A DNA stretch of 64,000 nucleotides from Quadrisphaera setariae (GCF_008041935.1 NZ_VKAC01000013.1:62001-126000), one strand, 5' to 3'. Counted from the first letter of the stretch, positions 1-7,689 are shown. The notes: generated by a model not told the origin, from the letters alone. Program-made: numbers and translations.

Positions 1-11
1 CGCTGTCCCTC

Positions 12-41
12 TTGAACGAAGCGTTGTATTAATGCTACGAA
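12..41 (+). promoter_or_regulatory. Probable promoter of the XRE regulator gene
   Basis: TTGAAC (12-17) and TACGAA (36-41) are separated by 18 bp and resemble -35 and -10 boxes. The -10 box ends 7 nt before the ATG at 49, so the transcript would be leaderless. Confidence 0.5.
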
Positions 42-48
42 TAGAGGC

Positions 49-318
49 ATGGGAAGGACGCCGCGCAGCAGTGAAGATGCGGTGCACGACCGCATCGCCG
101 TGCTGCGGGCCGAGCGGCGCACCAGCCGCAAGGAGCTCGCCGAGGCCGTCGGCGTGCACCCGCAGACCATCGGGTACCTCGAGCGCGGCGAGTACAGCCC
201 CTCGCTGGCCCTCGCCCTGCGCATCGCCCGGTACTTCGACCTCCCCGTCGAGGCCGTGTTCAGCCTCGACCCCCTGCCCCCGCTCAGCTCCGAGCTCTAC
301 GGAAGGACAGCCCGATGA
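49..318 (+). CDS. XRE-family helix-turn-helix regulator
   Basis: Small DNA-binding protein of 89 aa made almost entirely of one Cro/CI-type helix-turn-helix (about residues 12-68: RKELAEAVGVHPQTIGYLERGEYSP, followed by the LALRIARYFDLPVEAVF helices usual for this group). It has no sensor domain. The gene overlaps the next by 4 nt (ATGA), so it is translationally coupled to a small membrane protein. Such XRE/membrane-protein pairs are common in actinobacteria, and by inference the regulator may control the pair itself. The ATG at 49 is chosen because of the -10-like TACGAA just upstream; it has no Shine-Dalgarno sequence. The target is unknown. Confidence 0.85.
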   Translation: MGRTPRSSEDAVHDRIAVLRAERRTSRKELAEAVGVHPQTIGYLERGEYSPSLALALRIARYFDLPVEAVFSLDPLPPLSSELYGRTAR

Positions 319-812
319 ACGCCACGACCCGCTCCCGCACCACCGGCCTGGCCGCCACCTTCGAGGACGAGCGGTACGCCTGGGCGCGCCGCCGCGCGGT
401 GCGCCGCAGGGCGGTGTCCGTGGAGGCCGCCCTGGTGGGCTTCCTCGTGGGCGTGCCGCTGGTCTCGACGATGAGCGCACTGAGCGGCCTCGTGCCCGTG
501 GTCCTGTGGGTGGCTGCGTGCCTCGCCTTCATCCCCGTCCACTCCGTGGTGAACCTCGGCGTCCGCGGCGTCTTCGACCGCCGCGAGGCGACGCTCGACG
601 AGGTGCAGCGGTCGATGCGTGACACCGCCGCGGCGGCCGTCACCCGCTACCGCGACGTGCTCGGGCTGCTGGCCTTCGTGGCTGCGGCGCTCGTCACCTG
701 GCGCGGGGGTGGGATGGGGTCCGGTCTCGCCGTCGGCTTCGCGCTCTGGTTCACGAGCGGGCTGCTGTCCACCTGGTACCTGGCCTGGACCCTCCCCGAC
801 GAGGAGGACTGA
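315..812 (+). CDS. Small integral membrane protein
   Basis: 165 aa of unknown function. Four hydrophobic segments are visible (about residues 37-57, 61-83, 113-131 and 136-157), preceded by an Arg-rich cytoplasmic N-terminus ([13 protein letters not shown]) and with a charged loop in the middle (FDRREATLDEVQ). It starts inside the stop codon of the XRE gene and so forms an operon with it. It has no enzyme motif. It resembles the small multipass proteins paired with XRE regulators, such as DUF2975-like proteins, but I cannot assign a family. Confidence 0.75.
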   Translation: MNATTRSRTTGLAATFEDERYAWARRRAVRRRAVSVEAALVGFLVGVPLVSTMSALSGLVPVVLWVAACLAFIPVHSVVNLGVRGVFDRREATLDEVQRSMRDTAAAAVTRYRDVLGLLAFVAAALVTWRGGGMGSGLAVGFALWFTSGLLSTWYLAWTLPDEED

Positions 813-813
813 A

Positions 814-846
814 CTCCACCCCTCTCGCGATCACGGTCGGGTGGAG
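814..846. terminator. Possible terminator hairpin between convergent genes
   Basis: Inverted repeat CTCCACCC (814-821) and GGGTGGAG (839-846) with a 17-nt loop, lying between two convergent genes and overlapping the last codons of the minus-strand gene. There is no U-tract. Assignment is tentative. Confidence 0.35.
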
Positions 847-1940
847 AGGACGACGACCGGCTGGCCGGCCCAGACGTCCTCCTCCTCGACCACCAGGCCG
901 AGTCGCCGCGCCACCGCGAGCGAGCGCCTGTTCGTCGCGGTGACGTAGCAGGCCACGCGCTCCAGCCCGATCCCCGGCGCCGCCTCCAGCCACGCCCGGC
1001 CCGCCTCCGTGGCGTACCCGTGGCCCCAGGCGTGACGGGCCAGCCGCCACCCCACCTCCACCGCCTCCGGACGGCGGCGGTGCCGGCCGAACCCGCAGAA
1101 GCCGAGGAACGCGCCGTCGTCCGTGCGCTCCACGGCCGCGAGGCCGAACCCGTGCACCTCGAAGCACGCGTCGGCGTACCGGGCCAGTCCGTCGGAGGCG
1201 GCGCGGTCCATCGGTCCGGAGCTGAAGTGCTCCATGACCTCGGGGTCGGCGTTCATCGCGGCGAACGGCTCCAGGTCCGCCTCGCGCCAGCGGCGCAGCA
1301 CCAGCCGCTCGGTCTCGAGCACCACCTCGGGCTCGCCGCGCACGGCCCACGCACCGAACCGGTGGTGAGGCGCCAGCAGCGACGCCGGGACCGCCACCTG
1401 TTCGGGGTGGGCGTCCACGCGGGCGCGCAGCTCGACCACCGCGCGGGCCAGCGCCGTCGTCGCGGTGTCGACGACGACGGCGGCGGGCTCGTCGGCGTCG
1501 CGCCGCCAGGCGGGCCGACCGGTGACGCCCTCCCAGGTGGGGACGACCTGCCCGGGCAGGTCGGCGGTGCGCTCTCGCACCCGGCGCTCGTGCAGTTCCG
1601 GGTCGGAGCAGACGACGTCGACCTCGAGCAGCGGCACCCCGACCTCGCTCGCGAGGGCGCGCCACCCGTCTCGCGCCTCGCGCACGGGGTTGACCGCGTC
1701 GACCACGGCGTGGCGGCCGCTCTGCAACGCGTCACCGGCCACCACGTGGGCGAGGCGGTAGCCCGTGGGGTCACCGTCACGAGCCGAGGTCGCACGCAGG
1801 CCGAGTGCGGTCTCGAACGCGTCGACGCGCACGTGCGGCGCACCGAGGGAGCGGGCCAGCTCCCGGGCGAGCGTCGTCTTGCCGACTCCGGGCAGGCCGC
1901 TGAGCACCACGAGCACGCTCCCACTCTCCACCGTGATCAT
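831..1940 (-). CDS. P-loop kinase / GNAT acetyltransferase fusion
   Basis: 369-aa two-domain protein. Residues 8-180 form a small-molecule P-loop kinase domain with Walker A GLPGVGKT (15-22) and a downstream region like the chloramphenicol-phosphotransferase/AAA_33 group (VVDAVNPVREARDGW, RVRERTADLPGQV). Residues about 205-369 form a RimJ/RimL-type GNAT domain (LETERLVLRRWREADLEPF; coenzyme-A-binding region WGHGYATEAG; TNRRSLAVARRLG). The two domains are in one frame with no sign of frameshift. The substrate is unknown; detoxification or modification of a small molecule is an inference. The ATG at 1940 lies inside a perfect palindromic element (1931-1982), so a GTG at 1931 or 1916 could be the true start. 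Confidence 0.8.
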   Translation of the reverse strand: MITVESGSVLVVLSGLPGVGKTTLARELARSLGAPHVRVDAFETALGLRATSARDGDPTGYRLAHVVAGDALQSGRHAVVDAVNPVREARDGWRALASEVGVPLLEVDVVCSDPELHERRVRERTADLPGQVVPTWEGVTGRPAWRRDADEPAAVVVDTATTALARAVVELRARVDAHPEQVAVPASLLAPHHRFGAWAVRGEPEVVLETERLVLRRWREADLEPFAAMNADPEVMEHFSSGPMDRAASDGLARYADACFEVHGFGLAAVERTDDGAFLGFCGFGRHRRRPEAVEVGWRLARHAWGHGYATEAGRAWLEAAPGIGLERVACYVTATNRRSLAVARRLGLVVEEEDVWAGQPVVVLSTRP

Positions 1941-1982
1941 GGGCTTCCGGAACGCGCCTGTTCCGGAAGCCCATGATCACGG
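1931..1982. repeat. Perfect 22-bp inverted repeat (GTGATCATG family)
   Basis: Arms 1931-1952 and 1961-1982 are exact reverse complements around an 8-nt loop. Each arm begins or ends with CCGTGATCATGGG, a motif that recurs at 27721, 27752 and 31652. The element lies between two minus-strand genes and contains the annotated ATG of the kinase/acetyltransferase gene. Confidence 0.85.
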
Positions 1983-1995
1983 ACGGTCGGGTGGG

Positions 1996-2283
1996 TCAGG
2001 AGGTCGGGAAGGCGTCCTTCAGGCTGCCGCCGACCACGGTCCACTCGACGGTGCGGCGCTCGGCGACGATGCCGCCGTCGGTGACGAACGGGTCCTGGTC
2101 GACGACCGCGTCGACCTCGGCGGCGGACGCGCCCTCGAAGACGAGCACCGCGCCGTCGTCGTCCGTCGGCCCGGAGACGAGCAGGTTCGGCAGCGTGCCG
2201 AGCCACCCCCGGTGGGTCGGGCGCACCGCGCTGCGGTGCTCCGCGTCAGCTGTGTACGAGTACGTCACCACGAAGACGGCCAT
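1996..2283 (-). CDS. YCII-related domain protein
   Basis: 95-aa protein with the compact fold of the YciI/YCII family (MAVFVVTYSYTADAEHR at the start, PTHRGWL, GAVLVFEGASAAEVDAVVDQDPF near the end). Characterised relatives are dehydrochlorinase-like or of unknown activity, and this copy keeps the family's DxDPF-like motif (QDPFV). The start is placed at the ATG at 2283 because the family begins with this beta-strand; an in-frame upstream ATG at 2301 would add six residues. It sits between the kinase/acetyltransferase gene and a methyltransferase gene, all on the minus strand. Confidence 0.75.
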   Translation of the reverse strand: MAVFVVTYSYTADAEHRSAVRPTHRGWLGTLPNLLVSGPTDDDGAVLVFEGASAAEVDAVVDQDPFVTDGGIVAERRTVEWTVVGGSLKDAFPTS

Positions 2284-2325
2284 GCCCGCAGTCTCGCCCA
2301 CCTCCCTCGGGACCGGCCCGGGTGG

Positions 2326-3051
2326 TCAGGGCAGGCGGCGGACCAGCACCACGCTGTCGTTGAGGTGCCCGTGCTCCCCACCGGGCCCGGCGGCCGGGCG
2401 GGCGCTCACCTCCGCGCGCACCACTTCCCAGCTCTCACCTGCACCGGTGTCGAGGGCGAGGTCGGCGAGGACCTGCTGCGGCGTCGGGAAGCCGACCGCC
2501 TCGCGGTCCAGCTGCGACCACGGCGGCGGGTCGGCGTGGTCCACGACGAGCAGGTGACCGCCGCGCGCCACCGACGCCGCGGCCCGCCGCAGCACCTCCG
2601 CGCGCGGCCAGCCCACCGGGGCCTGGAGGAACTGCGCGTTCACCAGCTCGAACTCACCCTCGGGGAACGTCTCGGTCAGGTCGTGCCGCTCCAGGACGAC
2701 GTCGACGCCCCTCGCCGCAGCCGCGCTGCGCGCCTTGGCGACCGCGGCGTGCGCCACGTCGACGCCCGTGGCCGTCCAGCCGCGCTCGGCCAGCCAGATG
2801 ACATCACCGCCCTCGCCGCAGCCCAGGTCGAGCGCCCGCCCGGGTGTCACGCCCCGCTCCTCCAGGGCCGCCACGGCCTCGACGAGGCGCGCGTTGGCGC
2901 TCCCGCTCCACCGCATGTCCGCTCCGCTGTAGAGCTCCTCCCACCACGCCGGCAGGCCCTCGGCGGACTGGGGCAGCGGCGGCATCTCGCGCCGCGGCCC
3001 GCCGTGGTCGTGGCCGTGCTGCTGGCCGTGGCCGTGCTGGTGGTCGCTCAT
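2326..3051 (-). CDS. Class I SAM-dependent methyltransferase
   Basis: 241 aa. The N-terminus is His/Gly-rich (residues 4-17), a possible metal-binding tail. The Rossmann methyltransferase domain follows, with motif I LDLGCGEGGD around residue 75, GWTATGVDVAHAAVAKA as motif II, and LLVVDHADPPPW later. This matches the methyltransferases often paired with a thioredoxin-reductase-like flavoprotein and an XRE/cupin regulator. Its ATG overlaps the stop of the upstream oxidoreductase by 4 nt, so the two are coupled. The substrate is unknown. Confidence 0.85.
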   Translation of the reverse strand: MSDHQHGHGQQHGHDHGGPRREMPPLPQSAEGLPAWWEELYSGADMRWSGSANARLVEAVAALEERGVTPGRALDLGCGEGGDVIWLAERGWTATGVDVAHAAVAKARSAAAARGVDVVLERHDLTETFPEGEFELVNAQFLQAPVGWPRAEVLRRAAASVARGGHLLVVDHADPPPWSQLDREAVGFPTPQQVLADLALDTGAGESWEVVRAEVSARPAAGPGGEHGHLNDSVVLVRRLP

Positions 3052-4058
3052 CGTGCTGCTCCCTGCAGGAGGAGGGCGGCCGCGACGTCCTCGCGGGCCA
3101 GGTCCATCGTCATCGCGGCGCCGGCCTGCATGCCAGCGGCCGTCACCGCGGGCACCACGGCCATGGGGGCCGCGGCGTTGCCCGCCGCCCACACGCCGGG
3201 TGCGCTCGTCAGGCCCGTCGGGTCCACGGTCACCGCACCGGTCGCCGCGACGGTCCCCATCACCTCGACGTCGGCGACCGCCACACCGAGCTGTCCGGTC
3301 AGCGAGGTGTCCACCCGCACCCGGGACGCCGCCACCACGGCTGCCACCTCCAGCTCCGCGCCGGAGGCGAGCCGCACCCGCACGTCGCCGTCGTCGCCGT
3401 GGCCGACGGGCTCGAGGGAGACCACCTCGCCGTCGACGAACTCCACGCCGGCCGCCTCCAGCTCCTGCCGCTGCTCGGCCGTGACGTCCGGACCGGTGTG
3501 CGAGAGCACCACCACGCGGTCGGCGACGCTGCGCCACAGCGTCGCCGCGTGCGCGGTCATCGGGCCCGTGCTCAGCACCGCCACCGCGCGGCCGCGCACC
3601 TCCCACCCGTGGCAGAACGGGCAGTGCAGCACGCGGCTGCCCCACAGCTCCCGCAGGCCCGGCACGTCCGGCAGCACGTCGGTGCCGCTGTGGGCCAGGA
3701 GCAGGCGGCGCGCCGTCGTCGTCCGGCCGTCCTCGAGGGCGACGGCGAAGCGCAGCGGCGCACCGTCGTCGCTGCTGCGCTGCAGGGAGGTCACCCGGCC
3801 GTCGACCACCGCACCGCCGTAGCCGCGCAGCTCCGCCCGTCCTGCGGCGAGCAGGTCGAGCGGCGGGGTGCCCTCGCGCGCGAGGAGGTTGTGGACGCCG
3901 TCGGCCGGGGCGTTGCGCGGCTGGCCGGCGTCCACCACGAGCACGCGGCGGCGCATCCGCGCCAGGGCGACCGCGCCGGCGAGGCCGGCGGCGCCGCCAC
4001 CGACCACCACCGCGTCGTACTGGTCGTCCAGCTGTCCGAGGGGAGGTGCTGAGGTCAT
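3048..4058 (-). CDS. FAD-dependent thioredoxin-reductase-like oxidoreductase
   Basis: 336-aa pyridine-nucleotide-disulfide oxidoreductase. It has an FAD dinucleotide-binding motif VVVGGGAAGLAGAVALAR (from residue 17), CPFC at 146-149 in the context HCPFCHGWEVRG, which identifies the thioredoxin-reductase-like family, and a C-terminal FAD-contact stretch GVWAAGNAAAP. It lacks a recognisable NADPH-binding GxGxxA motif at the usual place: the segment reads AVLSTGPMTAHAAT. It is first in a two-gene minus-strand operon with the methyltransferase and divergent from a nitrilase/XRE-cupin operon, with a shared control region at 4059-4136. Redox-linked detoxification is an inference. Confidence 0.88.
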   Translation of the reverse strand: MTSAPPLGQLDDQYDAVVVGGGAAGLAGAVALARMRRRVLVVDAGQPRNAPADGVHNLLAREGTPPLDLLAAGRAELRGYGGAVVDGRVTSLQRSSDDGAPLRFAVALEDGRTTTARRLLLAHSGTDVLPDVPGLRELWGSRVLHCPFCHGWEVRGRAVAVLSTGPMTAHAATLWRSVADRVVVLSHTGPDVTAEQRQELEAAGVEFVDGEVVSLEPVGHGDDGDVRVRLASGAELEVAAVVAASRVRVDTSLTGQLGVAVADVEVMGTVAATGAVTVDPTGLTSAPGVWAAGNAAAPMAVVPAVTAAGMQAGAAMTMDLAREDVAAALLLQGAAR

Positions 4059-4080
4059 GCGGAGACCCTGCGCGCAGTGG

Positions 4081-4118
4081 TGCCGGAACGACAAGCGTTG
4101 TTGCCAGAACGGCAAGCG
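4081..4118. promoter_or_regulatory. Candidate operator: two 17-bp direct repeats, 21 bp apart
   Basis: TGCCGGAACGACAAGCG (4081-4097) and TGCCAGAACGGCAAGCG (4102-4118) differ at 2 of 17 positions and start 21 bp apart, two helical turns. The second contains the inverted repeat TTGCC-N5-GGCAA when the preceding T is included. They lie between divergent operons, one of which encodes an XRE/cupin regulator, the obvious candidate binder. Confidence 0.6.
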
Positions 4119-4136
4119 TCGCCGCAGGATGGGCGC

Positions 4137-4859
4137 GTGCTGACCCCTCTGCGCGTCGCGGTGGCCCAGCCCGCCGTCTCCCGCGGCGACCTGGCGGCGA
4201 CCGCCGCCGCCCACGCCGCGGCGGTCGCTCGCGCCGCCGCGCGGCTGGTGGTCTTCCCCGAGCTGTCGCTGACCGGGTACGTGCTGGACGCACCCGCCGT
4301 CGCGCTCGACGACCCCGTGTGGGAGCCGCTGGTCGCGGCCTGCGCCGAGCACGGCTCGACGGCGCTGGTCGGAGCGCCGGTCGCGGAGGAGGGCGGTCGG
4401 CGCTCCATCGGCGTCGTCGCGGTGGACGGAGGTGGTGTTCGGGTGGTCTACCGCAAGGTGCACCTCTACGGCGACGAGGTCGCTGCGTTCTCGCCCGGGC
4501 CGGGAGCGAGGGTGGTCGAGGTGGACGGCTGGCGCGTCGGGCTGGCGGTCTGCCGCGACACCGGGATCGCTGAGCACACCGCCGCGACCGCCGCGCTCGG
4601 CGTGGACCTGTACGCCGCGGGCGTGGTCGACCTGCCCGAGGCGCTGCCGGTGATCCGCTCTCGGGCGGTGGGGAACGCCCTGGCGTGCCGGGCGCCGGTC
4701 GCGGTGGCCAGTGCCGCTGGAGCGGTGGGGCCGCGGCACGGGTTCCCCGAGACGGCCGGGGGATCGGCGGTGCACGGCGCCGACGGCGCGCTGCTGGCTG
4801 CGGCCGGCGCGGTGGAGGGAGAGGTCGTCGTCGTCGAGCTGGAGCCCCGCCGTGGCTGA
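4137..4859 (+). CDS. Nitrilase-superfamily (carbon-nitrogen) hydrolase
   Basis: 240-aa hydrolase expected to cleave an amide or nitrile C-N bond. The triad is visible: Glu42 (VVFPELSLTGY), Lys107 (VYRKVHLYGDE) and Cys139 (LAVCRDTG). The total length is near the minimum for a single nitrilase domain. GTG at 4137 is chosen as start because the conserved strand LRVAVAQPAV begins there; a CAGGAT box lies 6 nt upstream. It overlaps the following XRE/cupin regulator gene by 8 nt and is divergent from the oxidoreductase gene. The substrate is unknown. Confidence 0.85.
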   Translation: MLTPLRVAVAQPAVSRGDLAATAAAHAAAVARAAARLVVFPELSLTGYVLDAPAVALDDPVWEPLVAACAEHGSTALVGAPVAEEGGRRSIGVVAVDGGGVRVVYRKVHLYGDEVAAFSPGPGARVVEVDGWRVGLAVCRDTGIAEHTAATAALGVDLYAAGVVDLPEALPVIRSRAVGNALACRAPVAVASAAGAVGPRHGFPETAGGSAVHGADGALLAAAGAVEGEVVVVELEPRRG

Positions 4860-5463
4860 CGCGACCGCCACCGGGGCCGGCGACCTCGACGGCGTCCTCG
4901 ACGCCGTCGGTCCGCGCCTCAAGGCGCTGCGCCTGCAGCGCGGCACCACCCTCGCGCAGCTGGGTGAGGCCACGGGCATCTCCGTGAGCACGCTCAGCCG
5001 CCTGGAGTCGGGTCAGCGCCGCCCCACCCTCGAGCTGCTGCTGCCGCTGGCGCAGGCGCACCGGGTGGCGCTCGACGAGCTGGTCGGCGCGCCCGCCACC
5101 GGCGACCCGCGCGTGCACCTGCGGCCGCAGCGCGCGCACGGCCGCACGGTGGTGCCGCTGACGCGCCAGCCGGGCGGGTTGCAGGCGTGGAAGATCGTCA
5201 TGCCGCCCGAGCCCGGCCGCACCCCTGAGGGTGACGGGCTGAAGGTGCACGAGGGCTGGGAGTGGTTCTACGTGCTGGCCGGGAAGATCCGGCTGGTGCT
5301 CGGCGAGCACGACGTGGTGCTCCGCGAGGGCGAGGTCGCCGAGTTCGACACCCGGACGCCGCACTGGTTCTCCAACCCCGGGCCGGCGCCCGCGGAGGTC
5401 CTCAGCCTCTTCGGCCCGCAGGGGGAGCGGATGCACGTCAAGGCCCGGACCCGCCGCGACTGA
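4852..5463 (+). CDS. XRE-cupin transcriptional regulator
   Basis: 203 aa. The N-terminal helix-turn-helix (about residues 16-72) contains TLAQLGEATGISVSTLSRLE and SGQRRPTLELLLPLA. The C-terminal cupin_2 barrel (about 120-198) contains HEGWEWFYVLAGKIRLVLGEH and TPHWFSNPG. Members of this family sense small ligands or metals through the cupin. It is translationally coupled to the nitrilase (8-nt overlap, GTG start) and probably acts on the direct repeats at 4081-4118, controlling both divergent operons; that role is inferred from position. Confidence 0.9.
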   Translation: MADATATGAGDLDGVLDAVGPRLKALRLQRGTTLAQLGEATGISVSTLSRLESGQRRPTLELLLPLAQAHRVALDELVGAPATGDPRVHLRPQRAHGRTVVPLTRQPGGLQAWKIVMPPEPGRTPEGDGLKVHEGWEWFYVLAGKIRLVLGEHDVVLREGEVAEFDTRTPHWFSNPGPAPAEVLSLFGPQGERMHVKARTRRD

Positions 5464-5489
5464 CCACCGCGCCCGCGTCCCGTCCAACA

Positions 5490-5650
5490 TGCAGAAGTCG
5501 CGTCCGGGGCCGTCTGGGGCCGGTTCGGTGAGGTTCTGCCTGCCCGGCGGGACGGGGCAGGGGGCTGGTCGCCCTCGGAGGTGTGACGCCGGACGTGCAG
5601 AAGTCAGCCCGGAGCGCCCTCTACGGCCGTCCGGAGCACTTCTGCACGTC
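5490..5650. repeat. TGCAGAAGT palindromic element
   Basis: Perfect inverted repeat GACGTGCAGAAGT (5592-5604) and its complement (5638-5650) around 33 nt, with a further direct copy of TGCAGAAGT at 5490-5498. It fills the 192-bp gap between convergent genes. No gene is seen here. Confidence 0.65.
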
Positions 5651-5655
5651 GCTCG

Positions 5656-6714
5656 TCACGGCAGGCCGACCGGAGACGGGCTGCCGAACCGGGCGATGCA
5701 GTGCCACACCTGCTTGAGGTGCTGCGCGTCCCACCTCTCCAGCGCCACCGCCCGGCCGACCACCTCCGCGCTGAGCACCCCGTCGTCGGTCAGCGCGGCA
5801 GCCACCTCCAGCGCCACCTGCACGACCTCCCCGCCGCGGTAGGCGATGCACCCCGGCCGCCCCACCAGCTCGGCGACGTGGACGGCGCATCCGGGGTGCC
5901 ACGCGAGCGCGACGCCCGTCGTCGCCCTGATCCGCTCAGCCGCCACCTCGACGGCGGTGCCGCGGAAGCAGGGGTCCAGCACCACCGCCTCGACGTCGCG
6001 CGCCAGCAGCAGCTGCCCGTGGACGTGGGCCTCCACGTAGTCGTCGAGCGCGTCGAACCCGCCCCCCGCGCGCGCGGCGGTCGCCGCGACCAGGGCGGGC
6101 GCCGAGGCCGCCGTCCCCAGCGCCTCCGGCCCGAGCGCGCTGTCGGGGAAGGCCAGCGTCACCCGGTCCAGCACCTCGGGCCGCAGGCGCAGGTGGCAGG
6201 AGCCGAAGCGCAGCGCCGGCCCGCGGGTGTCGTCCCCGGGCAGGGACAGGGCGCCGTAGACGGGGCGCTCGCCGGCGGGCGCGGCGTCGTACGCCCCGCC
6301 GAAGAGCTCCGACTCCCAGCGCCACCTGTCGCCGCCGGGGTGGGCCGTCAGCCCGCCGGCGCTCGTGCCGGTCTGGAACTGCGAGCGGTACCGGCCGTCG
6401 GCAGCCAGCTGGGCGAGCACGGGCCGGCCGGTCGCCGCCGCCAGCCGGTCGGGGTGGAGGTGGACGACGACGGCGGCGCCCGAGGGCAGCGGTGGCCCGC
6501 CTCCGGTGCTGGCCACGCGCGCGGTGACGTGCTCGACCGCCCGCTGCCACGCCTCCACGGCGACAGCCTGTCGCACCGCCGGGTCGAAGCGGAGCGTCAG
6601 GACGTCGACGCCGGAGGAGGCCTTGAGCGACTGACGGCGCGCGCCGACCTGGCACTGGTCGCCCTGGAGCGCGCCATCAGACCAGGGGAGGGTCAGGAAG
6701 CGCGCCGGAAGCAT
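5656..6714 (-). CDS. DUF3626 family protein
   Basis: 352 aa of unknown function. The family signature is the block RYRSQFQTGTSAGGLTAHPGG followed by LFGGAYD, RPVYGALSL, PALRFGSCHLRLRPEV and, near the C-terminus, LKQVWHCIARFG. I recognise these as DUF3626. The protein has no signal peptide and no membrane segment. A GGGAGG Shine-Dalgarno lies 7 nt before the ATG at 6714. It is convergent with the XRE/cupin gene and divergent from the DUF2127 gene. Confidence 0.75.
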   Translation of the reverse strand: MLPARFLTLPWSDGALQGDQCQVGARRQSLKASSGVDVLTLRFDPAVRQAVAVEAWQRAVEHVTARVASTGGGPPLPSGAAVVVHLHPDRLAAATGRPVLAQLAADGRYRSQFQTGTSAGGLTAHPGGDRWRWESELFGGAYDAAPAGERPVYGALSLPGDDTRGPALRFGSCHLRLRPEVLDRVTLAFPDSALGPEALGTAASAPALVAATAARAGGGFDALDDYVEAHVHGQLLLARDVEAVVLDPCFRGTAVEVAAERIRATTGVALAWHPGCAVHVAELVGRPGCIAYRGGEVVQVALEVAAALTDDGVLSAEVVGRAVALERWDAQHLKQVWHCIARFGSPSPVGLP

Positions 6715-6739
6715 CCAGGTGCCTCCCAGGGATCGTGGG

Positions 6740-6748
6740 TACTACCGT
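6740..6748 (+). promoter_or_regulatory. -10 box of the DUF2127 gene (leaderless)
   Basis: TACTAC (6740-6745), or alternatively TACCGT (6743-6748), lies 5-8 nt before the GTG at 6754. No Shine-Dalgarno sequence is present. Confidence 0.4.
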
Positions 6749-6753
6749 CCGCT

Positions 6754-7632
6754 GTGACCACCGTGCAGCAGACCGCGGGACAGCAGTCCGAGCCGCGGAG
6801 CGAGCCCCGCAGGCGCCTGCGGCTGCCGCGCGTGCGGTGGGACCTCCTCGACTGCTCCCTCCAGGGCCACCGCACCGTCGGCCGCGACGTCGCGCGCGTG
6901 CGCCGGGAGGACGCCCTCGTGCTCCGGGAGGACGCCGACGGCCTGCGCTGGCACCGCTGCCTGCGGTGCGACGCCTGGCTCCCCTCCGTGGGGCCCACCG
7001 CGGCGCAGGCCACCCGCGAGCACCTCCCGCCGCGCGAGCAGATCAGGCTCCCGCTGCGGGGCCGCCCGCTGCGCGACCGGTACGTGCTGCGGCTCATCGC
7101 CCTCGACCGGGTGGTGCACGTCCTGGGGCTGGGGATCCTCGCCGCCGCCGTGCTCGTCTTCTCCGGCCACCGCGGCACCCTCGACCGCTGGTGGACGTGG
7201 GGCCTCGACTTCGTCCAGCAGCACGGCGTGGTCATCGACACCACCCACGGCTTCCTGGCGCAGGTCTCCGGCTGGTTCTCCACCCCTTCCAGCCACCTGC
7301 TCTTCATCGGCCTGGGGCTCGTCGCCTACGCCGCGCTGGAGGCCACCGAGGCCGTGGGCCTGTGGCTGGGGCGGCGGTGGGCGGAGTACCTGACGTTCGT
7401 CGCCACGAGCATCCTCATGGTCCCCGAGGTCGCTGACCTCGCCAGCGGCGTCTCGGCCACGGGCGTGGCGCTGTTCGCGCTGAACCTCGCCGTCGTCGTC
7501 TACCTCCTCCTCGCCAAGCGCCTCTTCGGGCTGCGCGGCGGGGGACGGGCGGAGGCCGCCGAGCGCGAGGCCGACTCCGGCTGGTCGGCGCTGGAGCGCA
7601 CCGCCCCGCCGTCCGCCACGCAGCCGGCCTGA
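6754..7632 (+). CDS. DUF2127 membrane protein
   Basis: 292 aa. The soluble N-terminus (1-110) carries a CLRC pair in HRCLRCDAWLPS that could hold a metal. Four predicted membrane segments follow (about 128-148, 187-207, 220-240 and 246-266). The membrane half matches the DUF2127 family, including ALDRVVHVLGLGILAAAV and EAVGLWLGRRWAEYLTFVATS. The function is unknown. The GTG at 6754 is supported by the adjacent -10-like box. The last 25 residues are hydrophilic. Confidence 0.8.
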   Translation: MTTVQQTAGQQSEPRSEPRRRLRLPRVRWDLLDCSLQGHRTVGRDVARVRREDALVLREDADGLRWHRCLRCDAWLPSVGPTAAQATREHLPPREQIRLPLRGRPLRDRYVLRLIALDRVVHVLGLGILAAAVLVFSGHRGTLDRWWTWGLDFVQQHGVVIDTTHGFLAQVSGWFSTPSSHLLFIGLGLVAYAALEATEAVGLWLGRRWAEYLTFVATSILMVPEVADLASGVSATGVALFALNLAVVVYLLLAKRLFGLRGGGRAEAAEREADSGWSALERTAPPSATQPA

Positions 7633-7675
7633 CCCGACCGGTCTGACGCGGAGGGCCGGCCCGGCGCCGGATCAC

Positions 7676-7681
7676 TACCCT
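7676..7681 (+). promoter_or_regulatory. -10 box of hisC (leaderless)
   Basis: TACCCT lies 8 nt upstream of the hisC GTG; no ribosome-binding site is visible. Confidence 0.5.
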
Positions 7682-7689
7682 GGGCGCCT

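Noticed and set aside
829-1994. Kinase/acetyltransferase gene as a mobile cassette flanked by direct repeats
   Set aside because: The flanking GATCACG...GGTCGGGTGG sequences are similar but carry an indel, and both halves occur elsewhere in the window without such a gene; no transposase is present.
2326-5490. 1054-codon minus-strand frame joining the methyltransferase to more than 2 kb upstream
   Set aside because: Only the last 241 residues match a family; the remainder overlaps the oxidoreductase, nitrilase and regulator genes.
5656-6714. DUF3626 as an ADP-ribosyltransferase
   Set aside because: The T-G-T-S block loosely recalls the STS motif, but no clear Arg and ExE triad could be matched by eye.
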